This document shows, piece by piece, positions 30,235 through 35,818 of a DNA stretch of 35,818 nucleotides. The stretch comes from an uncultured Eubacteriales bacterium (GTDB lineage: Bacteria; Bacillota; Clostridia; Oscillospirales; Acutalibacteraceae). The stretch spans positions 1-35,818 of the forward strand of contig CAJTXF010000016.1 in NCBI GenBank assembly GCA_910580045.1, read 5' to 3'. The position numbers and the translations under genes were made by a program. Below the pieces are notes generated by a model. The model did not search any database and was not told where the DNA came from. It saw only the letters and a program-made list of their open reading frames with translations. Every line of letters starts with the position of its first letter. Position 1 is the first letter of the stretch.

Positions 30235-30541
30235 ATGCCCTTTATTGACGTTAAAGCCAGCTGCCCCATCACAGCTGAAAGCCAGCCTGGGCCAGGCGGT
30301 TGCCCTGCTGCCCGGCAAAAGCGAGGGGAGCCTGATGCTCCGCTTTGCCGGCGGGTGCCGCATGTGGTTCGCCGGGGAGCAGGACGGCCCCATTGTGATG
30401 GTGGACGCCGCCATCTACGGCAGCGCCCCGCCCCAGGCGGCCAGCGCCTTTGGCAGCCGTGCCGTGGAGCTGTGCAAAGAAACCCTGGGGGCCGAAACGG
30501 TTTACTTTAAGCTGGCCCAGGCCACGGACTGGGCCTGGTAA
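30235..30541 (+). pseudogene. MIF/phenylpyruvate tautomerase-like gene, frameshifted
   Basis: The reading starts MPFIDVKASCPIT, with the Met-Pro start that gives this family its catalytic N-terminal proline, then changes frame near 30275 and continues LKASLGQAVALLPGKSEGSL, later GPIVMVDAAIYG, and ends at the TAA at 30541. Between the parts several residues expected in the family are missing, so a short deletion, not only a one-base slip, broke the gene. GCTGA occurs exactly at the junction, which fits deletion between short repeats. Promoter and GGAGAGG binding site remain intact. A sequencing error is possible but would not explain the missing residues. Confidence 0.75.
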
Positions 30542-30718
30542 AGCCCAGCGGCCTGCCGCTTTTCTTCCCCTTCCGGCAGATTTTGTCATAGCTATACAAT
30601 AACACAAACCCCGCCTGGTGAACAGTTACAAAATTACTACAAATTCACCACTCGTACTATTCCCTTGCGGAAAACACGGAAAAGGGTACTCTATATTTAT
30701 CAGAAAGGACTGTGCATT

Positions 30719-31216
30719 ATGCCAAGCAAGAAAGTAGCCATCATTATGGGCAGCGACAGCGATTTGCCTGCCGTGGCCCCAGCCAAAAAGCGCCTGGAGG
30801 ATTTGGGCATCCCGGTGGAGGCCCACATTATCTCTGCCCACCGCACCCCGGAGGCCGCCGCCGAATTCTCGAAAAACGCCCGGCAGAACGGCTTTGGGGC
30901 CATCATCGCGGCAGCGGGCAAAGCGGCCCACCTGGCAGGGGCTTTGGCCGCCAACACCACCCTGCCGGTAATCGGCATCCCCATCAAGTCCTCCACCCTG
31001 GACGGGCTGGACGCCCTGCTCTCCACTGTGCAGATGCCCAGCGGCGTGCCTGTGGCCACGGTGGCCATTGACGGGGCTGACAACGCTGCCCTTTTGGCTG
31101 CCCAGATTCTCTCTGTGGAGGACGGGGCGCTGGCAGAGAAGCTCCAGGGGCTGAAAGAGCAGATGAAGCAGGGCGCGATTGACAAGGACAGGGCTTTACA
31201 GACCAGGAAGTGGTAA
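30719..31216 (+). CDS. purE: N5-carboxyaminoimidazole ribonucleotide mutase
   Basis: A 165-residue cytosolic enzyme of purine synthesis that turns N5-CAIR into CAIR. Landmarks are GSDSDLP at residues 11-17, SAHRTPE with the catalytic His41, AAAGKAAHLAGA, and IPIKSSTLDGLDALLSTVQMP split as usual. It is a class I-type PurE; the loop usually ending LPG reads LAG here. The ATG at 30719 has GAAAGGA upstream. The 177 bases before it contain a TGGTGAA/TTCACCA inverted repeat and no clear promoter or PurR box, so readthrough from the tautomerase promoter is possible. It starts the pur cluster. Confidence 0.94.
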   Translation: MPSKKVAIIMGSDSDLPAVAPAKKRLEDLGIPVEAHIISAHRTPEAAAEFSKNARQNGFGAIIAAAGKAAHLAGALAANTTLPVIGIPIKSSTLDGLDALLSTVQMPSGVPVATVAIDGADNAALLAAQILSVEDGALAEKLQGLKEQMKQGAIDKDRALQTRKW

Positions 31217-31243
31217 TCCCACCCGGAAAGGATTTTAAGAAGC

Positions 31244-32476
31244 ATGAAAAAAACTATTATGAGGAAATACGCCAAGCTGGCTGTACAGAAAGGGGTAAAC
31301 CTGCAGAAAGGCCAGGCAGCCGTGATCCAGGCCAGCGTGTCTGAGCACGAATTCGCCGAGATGGTGGCCGAGGAGGCCTACCGGGCCGGGGCCAAGTGGG
31401 TGCGGATGGAATGGACGGACCAGGCCGTTACCCGGCTCCACTACCGCCACCAGACCGTCACCGAGCTGTGCAAGGTAGCGGACTGGACCGTGGAGAAGAT
31501 GAAGTTCACCGCCAAAGAGCTGCCCTGCATGATTCACATTGCCTCTGCTGACCCGGACGGCCTGAAGGGCATCAACCCCGGCAAAATGCAGAAGGCCATG
31601 ATTGCCCAGAGCAAGGTGTTCAAGCCCATCCAGGACGAGATGGAGAACAAGTACCAGTGGACCATTGTGGCCGTGCCCTCCAAGGCCTGGGCGAAAAAGG
31701 TCTTCCCCGGGGAGCGGACCAGCACCGCAGTGGAGAAGCTGTGGGGAGAAATCCTCCGGGCCGTGCGGGTCACAGAGGATAACGACCCTGTGGCTGAGTG
31801 GGATTCCCACAATAAGACCCTGCGGGAGAAGTGCGAGGCGCTCAACGCCTTGGATCTGGACTATCTTCACTATCAGGCCCCCAATGGCACGGACTTCAAG
31901 TGCTGGCTTATCCCTGGCGGCACCTGGCACGGGGGCTGCGACACCCTGGCCACCACTGGGGTGGACTATAACCCCAACATGCCCAGCGAGGAGGTCTTTA
32001 CCTCCCCCCTGCGGGGCAAATGCGAGGGCACGGTGGTCTCTACCCTGCCCCTCTCCTACCAGGGCACGGTCATCCCCAAATTCTCCATAGACTTCAAAGA
32101 GGGCAAAGCCGTGGCCGTCCATGCCGAGGAGCACCAGGAGCTTTTGGAGAAGATGATTACCATGGACGAGGGAGCCGCCATGCTGGGCGAGCTGGCTCTG
32201 GTGCCCCATAACTCCCCCATCTCCAACAGCGGGGTTCTTTTCTATAACACCCTGTTCGATGAGAACGCCGCCTGCCATATTGCCATGGGCGCGGGCTTTA
32301 ACGAGACCATCCCCGGGTTTGCGGACATGAGCCGGGATGAGCTGAAGGAGAAGGGCATCAATGACTCCATGATTCACGTGGACTTTATGATTGGCTGCAA
32401 AGAGCTGAGCATTACAGGCTATACCAGGGACGGGAAAGAGGCTGCCATCTTTAAGGACGGCGGCTGGGCCATTTGA
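31244..32476 (+). CDS. M29 family metallo-aminopeptidase (AmpS/PepS type)
   Basis: A 410-residue cytoplasmic exopeptidase that removes N-terminal residues using two metal ions. Ligand regions are visible: MPSEEVFTSPLRGKCEG with the glutamates, NTLFDENAACHIAMG, and HVDFMIG with His378 and Asp380. The N-terminal domain opens MRKYAKLAVQKGVNLQKGQ, characteristic for the family. It lies 27 bases after purE and 17 bases before purM, all on one strand, so it seems co-transcribed with purine genes. That pairing is unexpected; it may be for growth-linked expression only. Confidence 0.92.
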   Translation: MKKTIMRKYAKLAVQKGVNLQKGQAAVIQASVSEHEFAEMVAEEAYRAGAKWVRMEWTDQAVTRLHYRHQTVTELCKVADWTVEKMKFTAKELPCMIHIASADPDGLKGINPGKMQKAMIAQSKVFKPIQDEMENKYQWTIVAVPSKAWAKKVFPGERTSTAVEKLWGEILRAVRVTEDNDPVAEWDSHNKTLREKCEALNALDLDYLHYQAPNGTDFKCWLIPGGTWHGGCDTLATTGVDYNPNMPSEEVFTSPLRGKCEGTVVSTLPLSYQGTVIPKFSIDFKEGKAVAVHAEEHQELLEKMITMDEGAAMLGELALVPHNSPISNSGVLFYNTLFDENAACHIAMGAGFNETIPGFADMSRDELKEKGINDSMIHVDFMIGCKELSITGYTRDGKEAAIFKDGGWAI

Positions 32477-32493
32477 CAAGAGGAGGACATAGA

Positions 32494-33654
32494 ATGAGCA
32501 TCAACCAGGAGGGCCTGGCTCCCCAGAAGGAGCAGGCTATCAAGAGCTACAGCGACAGCTACAAGGCCGCGGGGGTGGACGTGACCGCCGGATACGAGTC
32601 TGTGGAGCTGATGAAAAAGCACGTGGCCCGCACCATGATTCCCGGGGTGGTCTCCGGCCTGGGCGGGTTTGGCGGGCTGTTTGCCCCGGACTTTGCCGGG
32701 ATGAAGGAGCCCCTGCTGGTCTCCGGCACGGACGGGGTGGGCACCAAGCTGAAAATCGCCATGCTGCTGGACAAGCACGACACCATCGGCATCGACGCGG
32801 TGGCCATGTGCGTCAACGACGTGATTTGCTGCGGGGCCAAGCCTCTGTTCTTTCTGGACTACATCGCCTGCGGCAAGAACTATCCGGAAAAAATCGCCGC
32901 CATTGTCTCCGGCGTGGCAGAGGGCTGCGTCCAGGCGGGCTGCGCCCTGATTGGCGGCGAGACCGCCGAGCATCCGGGCATGATGGCCCCCGACGACTAT
33001 GACCTGGCCGGGTTCACCGTGGGTATTGTGGACAAGGAAAAGGTCATTGACGGCAGCAGGCTGTCCCCAGGGGACGTGCTTATTGGCGTCAAGTCCTCGG
33101 GGGTACACTCCAACGGGTTCTCCCTGGTGCGCAAGGTGTTTGGCATCGGCAAAATCGAGGACGCGGGGGAATCCCTGGTGGGCGCGGCCATGGGCCTGGC
33201 GGTTTCCGTGGCAAAGATGCTCCGCGCCGACCAGGAGATCGTCAGCCACCATTACGACGAGCTGGGCTGCACCCTGGGCGAAGCCCTGCTGGCCCCCACC
33301 CGCATCTACGTCAAGGCCGCCCTGGCTGCCATTGAGGCTGCTGACGTAAAGGCCATCAGCCACATCACCGGCGGCGGGTTCTATGAGAATATCCCCCGGA
33401 TGCTCCGGGAGGATACCAGCGCCAAAATCCAGAAGGCCGCTGTGCCCACGCCCCCCATCTTCCACCTGATTCAGAAAATTGGGGCCATCCCGGAGCGGGA
33501 CATGTTCAACACCTTCAACATGGGCGTGGGCCTGTGCATGGCCGTATCCAAGGAGACGGCGGACAAGGCCCTGGCCGCCATCCAGGCCGCGGGCGAAGAG
33601 GCTGTGGTGCTGGGTGAGGTGGTTCCCGGCAGCAAGGAGGTAGAGCTATGGTAA
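32494..33654 (+). CDS. purM: Phosphoribosylformylglycinamidine cyclo-ligase (AIR synthetase)
   Basis: A 386-residue ATP-dependent enzyme forming the imidazole ring of AIR. Seen are YKAAGVDVTAGYESVELMKK, LVSGTDGVGTKLKIAM, DAVAMCVNDVICCGAKPLFF, and GGETAEHPGMM, followed by HSNGFSLVRK and HITGGGFYENIPRML. It is somewhat longer than the common 345-350 residues, mainly through an N-terminal stretch of about 20 residues. The ATG at 32494 has GAGGAGG upstream. Its last seven bases overlap purN, whose binding site lies inside purM. Confidence 0.95.
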   Translation: MSINQEGLAPQKEQAIKSYSDSYKAAGVDVTAGYESVELMKKHVARTMIPGVVSGLGGFGGLFAPDFAGMKEPLLVSGTDGVGTKLKIAMLLDKHDTIGIDAVAMCVNDVICCGAKPLFFLDYIACGKNYPEKIAAIVSGVAEGCVQAGCALIGGETAEHPGMMAPDDYDLAGFTVGIVDKEKVIDGSRLSPGDVLIGVKSSGVHSNGFSLVRKVFGIGKIEDAGESLVGAAMGLAVSVAKMLRADQEIVSHHYDELGCTLGEALLAPTRIYVKAALAAIEAADVKAISHITGGGFYENIPRMLREDTSAKIQKAAVPTPPIFHLIQKIGAIPERDMFNTFNMGVGLCMAVSKETADKALAAIQAAGEEAVVLGEVVPGSKEVELW

Positions 33655-34277
33655 AAATCGGCGTGCTGGTCTCCGGCGGGGGCACCAATCTCCAGCAGCT
33701 GATTGACGCCCAGGCCCGGGGAGAGCTGGGGGGCGGCAGAATCGTCACCGTGATTTCCAGCAGGCCCGGGGTCTTTGCCCTGGAGCGGGCCAAAAACGCG
33801 GGCATTGAGGCTGTCACCCTGAGCCGGAAGGACTATCCGGATGTGGAGGCTTACAGCCAGGCCCTGATTGACGCTCTCCAAAAGCGGGAGGTGGAACTGG
33901 TGGTGCTCTCCGGCTTCCTGACCATCACCAGCGACAGCTTTGTACAGGCCTTCCCCAACCGCGTCATGAACGTGCACCCAGCCCTGCTGCCCGCCTTTGG
34001 GGGCAAGGGATTCTATGGGCTCCACGTGCATGAGGCAGTGCTCAGCCGGGGCTGCAAGCTCACCGGGGCCACTGTGCACTTTGCCAACGAGGTCTGCGAC
34101 GGCGGGCCCATTATCCTGCAAAAGGCGGTGGAGGTCCAGGAGGGCGACACCCCTGAGAGCCTGCAAAAGCGGGTGATGGAGCAGGCTGAGTGGAAGCTGC
34201 TGCCAGAGGCGGTGGCCCTGTTCTGTGAGGGGCGGCTGCAAGTGGAGGACGGCCATGTAACCATCAGAAAGGCATAA
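33648..34277 (+). CDS. purN: Phosphoribosylglycinamide formyltransferase
   Basis: A 209-residue folate-dependent enzyme that formylates GAR. It begins VKIGVLVSGGGTNLQQLID; the catalytic residues are Asn108 and His110 in NVHPALLPAFGGKGFYG and Asp151 in HFANEVCDGGPII. AAGGAGG within the purM end precedes its ATG, and the two genes overlap by seven bases, so they are probably translated in a coupled way. Its formyl-folate demand links it to folC earlier in the window only in the general sense of one-carbon supply. Confidence 0.95.
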   Translation: MVKIGVLVSGGGTNLQQLIDAQARGELGGGRIVTVISSRPGVFALERAKNAGIEAVTLSRKDYPDVEAYSQALIDALQKREVELVVLSGFLTITSDSFVQAFPNRVMNVHPALLPAFGGKGFYGLHVHEAVLSRGCKLTGATVHFANEVCDGGPIILQKAVEVQEGDTPESLQKRVMEQAEWKLLPEAVALFCEGRLQVEDGHVTIRKA

Positions 34278-34368
34278 CAAAGAAAACGCCCGTGCGCACC
34301 CAAAACGCGTCTATGCACCAGCCTGTACCCTATTGCAGGCATCGATCTATATGAGAGGAGCATTTCCC

Positions 34369-35094
34369 ATGAAACCCATTGATTTGTTTGAAGATTTGAG
34401 AGGCAACAGCTATCCCGGCCGCAGCCTGATTATCGGCCAGAGCCAGGACGGGAAACACGCCGTTACCGCCTATTTCATCATGGGCCGCAGCGTGAACAGC
34501 CGCAACCGGATTTTCGTCTTGGAGGGCGAGAATATGCGCACCCAGGCCCATGACCCGGCTTTGCTCACAGACCCCAGCCTGGTGATTTACTACCCGGTGC
34601 GCACCTTCCCGGGCGGGCTTATTGTCACCAACGGGGACCAGACCGACACCATCGCGGACTTCATCACCGCCCACCCGGACTGCCCGGTGTCCGGGGCGTT
34701 CACCCAGGCGCTGCTCACCCGCACCTTTGAGCCAGACCCCCCCATCTACACCCCCCGCATCTCCGGGCTGATTGACTATAAATCAGGCGGAGCCTATTGG
34801 CTGTCCATTTTGAAGTCCACCGGCGGAGACCCGGCGGCAGCCCAGCGGCAGTTCTTTGCCTATGAGCCCATGGCCGGGCTGGGGCACTTTATCCATACCT
34901 ACCGCTGTGACGGAGACCCGGTGCCCTCCTTTGAGGGGGAGCCCAAGGCCGTGGCGCTTTCCGGGGATATTGACAGCTTTACGGATACCCTTTGGGAGAG
35001 CATTCATGAGGACAACAAGGTATCGCTGTTTGTGCGGTATGTTGAGGTAGAGACGGGCAAGAGCGAGACCCGGGTGGTGAATAAGAACCAGTAA
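34369..35094 (+). CDS. purO: IMP cyclohydrolase, PurO type
   Basis: A 241-residue enzyme closing FAICAR to IMP, the last step of purine synthesis. The protein follows the PurO fold family first known from Archaea: LRGNSYPGRSLIIGQSQDGK, AYFIMGRSVNSRNRIFVLEG, TNGDQTDTIADFI and FEPDPPIYTPRISGLI. It is unrelated in sequence to the cyclohydrolase half of bacterial PurH. The ATG at 34369 has AGAGGAG upstream and comes 91 bases after purN. No purH is in the window, so I cannot say whether PurO replaces or supplements it. Confidence 0.92.
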   Translation: MKPIDLFEDLRGNSYPGRSLIIGQSQDGKHAVTAYFIMGRSVNSRNRIFVLEGENMRTQAHDPALLTDPSLVIYYPVRTFPGGLIVTNGDQTDTIADFITAHPDCPVSGAFTQALLTRTFEPDPPIYTPRISGLIDYKSGGAYWLSILKSTGGDPAAAQRQFFAYEPMAGLGHFIHTYRCDGDPVPSFEGEPKAVALSGDIDSFTDTLWESIHEDNKVSLFVRYVEVETGKSETRVVNKNQ

Positions 35095-35230
35095 AGAGAG
35101 CGGGGAGCCTGACAGCGAGGAGCCTAACGGCTCGGGGCAGTGACCCAGCGGTAAGAGCAAGGTACAGGCGGAATAAAAGTTTTCGTCCACCTTTTTCAAA
35201 AGGTGGTGGGGGTTTGGGGGCAAGGCCCCC

Positions 35231-35466
35231 AAGGTCGCGGCGCTGCGCAAAGAGCGCATTCTCCAAGAGCGGAACAAAAAGAGGGCGGCGCTCACAAAGA
35301 AGCCTACATGGCAGTACGTCCGGCGGCAAGCCCAAGTTAGTCAGCGGCAGTGACCAGCGCCGCCAGATAGCCCAAGCAGCGCAAATCCGTTGACTTGGGA
35401 AATCAAAGATTTCCCAAGTCACGGAGAGCTGCGGACTGTCTGCGCAAGCGTTGGGCCGCTAAGCGC
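35231..35466 (+). repeat. Structured repeat, copy A
   Basis: About 236 bases, matching copy B in inverted orientation. It contains a 29-base block identical in B (35310-35338), enclosed by the stem GGCGGCGCT (35284-35292) with AGCGCCGCC (35356-35364). A second hairpin of 13 perfect pairs follows, GACTTGGGAAATC (35392-35404) with GATTTCCCAAGTC (35408-35420). No coding frame explains the conservation. Confidence 0.8.
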
Positions 35467-35568
35467 TCCTGTACCCCTCATTCTCTGACACCATATAGCG
35501 GCAGTTAACAGTCAGGCTTAGGGGTGAGGGTCCCCAGTGGGGACCGCCCCGAACCGACCGAGGCGGCA

Positions 35569-35807
35569 GCCGAGACTCGCCACGTTTCGGAAGACGGCCT
35601 GCAGCTCTTTGCAAGCTTGGAAATCTTCGATTTCCTCGCTTGCGAATTCGCGCGGCTCGGCTTCTCTGGCGGCGCTAAATTGTGCCACTGACGAACTTGG
35701 GCTTGCCGCCGGACGTACTGCCTCGCAGAGTTCTTGGTGAGCGCCGCCCATACTATGCTCCGCTCTTGGCTGAAGCGCTCTTACAGCACCGCTTAGGGCA
35801 AGACCTT
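35569..35807 (-). repeat. Structured repeat, copy B (inverted)
   Basis: About 239 bases, inverted relative to copy A and 102 bases from it. The same outer stem is kept (35668-35676 with 35740-35748) around the identical block (35694-35722). The second hairpin is kept with a different outer helix: GCAAGC (35611-35616) with GCTTGC (35638-35643), around GGAAATC and GATTTCC. Such paired replacement argues that the fold matters. Confidence 0.8.
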
Positions 35808-35818
35808 GGGGGGGGGGG

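Larger units (their letters stand above)
35095..35818. other. Gene-free, hairpin-rich right end
   Basis: No reading frame here has a believable start signal or family resemblance. The stretch holds a perfect stem CCACCTTTT with AAAAGGTGG (35187-35206), TTGGGGG with CCCCCAA (35214-35232), repeat copy A (35231-35466), GGTCCCC with GGGGACC (35529-35545), repeat copy B (35569-35807), and a run of eleven G at the very end. The G run extends a shorter natural one, and its last bases may be an assembly artefact. Confidence 0.8.

Noticed and set aside
30542..30718. Purine riboswitch or PurR box before purE
   Set aside because: No conserved purine aptamer core or CCGAAC-type box was found; only a weak seven-bp inverted repeat.
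35518..35751. Small minus-strand frame of 77 codons inside repeat copy B
   Set aside because: No start signal; conservation between the copies follows stems, not codons.
1..35818. tRNA, rRNA, CRISPR, transposase or phage genes
   Set aside because: Looked for on both strands; no cloverleaf, spaced repeat array or recognisable enzyme was seen.

Overview
The window looks like chromosomal DNA of a GC-rich, spore-forming member of the Clostridia, probably in or near the Oscillospirales. This rests on a complete spoIIA operon, a split transketolase, a clostridial PurO-type IMP cyclohydrolase next to purMN, LplABC-type sugar transport, strong AGGAGG-type ribosome binding sites and many TTGnnn-17-TATAAT promoters. 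The assignment is an inference from gene content. No rRNA, tRNA, CRISPR array, transposase or phage gene was found. Both ends of the window lie in what look like copies of one repeat, so the window may be a whole assembly contig broken at repeats.

Layout. (1) 77-4293, minus strand: aromatic amino acid operon aroA-aroC-pheA plus a GNAT acetyltransferase, with its own promoter and terminator. (2) 4371-5144, minus: an AT-rich CPBP-type membrane protease, preceded by a tandem 98-bp repeat. (3) 5444-7516, plus: folC and a Uma2-type nuclease, each with its own promoter. (4) 7514-12523, minus: DUF1858 protein, trmK, nif3-like gene, GNAT, rqcH and a histidine phosphatase, headed by a MITE-like element. 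(5) 12564-14004, minus: spoIIAA-spoIIAB-sigF, divergent from a GyrI-like gene whose tail overlaps a free-methionine sulfoxide reductase gene; then a TetR regulator. (6) 16066-18636, plus: a second copy of the 5.2-kb repeat type, a FapA (DUF342) gene and a CheY-like receiver. (7) 18656-21555: an Agr/Vir-type kinase and LytTR regulator (minus) divergent from sdpR-sdpI (plus). (8) 21716-24204, plus: split transketolase and a GNAT. (9) 24255-25830, minus: MATE exporter. (10) 25841-30031, minus: an LplABC-type ABC importer without an ATPase gene. (11) 30168-30541, plus: a frameshifted MIF-type tautomerase. (12) 30719-35094, plus: purE, an M29 aminopeptidase, purM, purN and purO. (13) 35095-35818: gene-free, packed with hairpins and two inverted copies of a structured repeat.

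The genes themselves are mostly familiar. The least explained material is intergenic. First, a 104-106 bp element (twice in tandem near 5.2 kb, once near 16.1 kb) lies between promoter and gene, carries -10 boxes at both edges and keeps a hairpin by paired base changes. Second, a roughly 236-239 bp element occurs as an inverted pair at the right end, with a fragment at the left end, and keeps two helices, one of them with a completely different paired sequence. Third, a 164-bp MITE-like element sits in the leader of the DUF1858/trmK cluster. All coordinates and alignments were worked out by eye.
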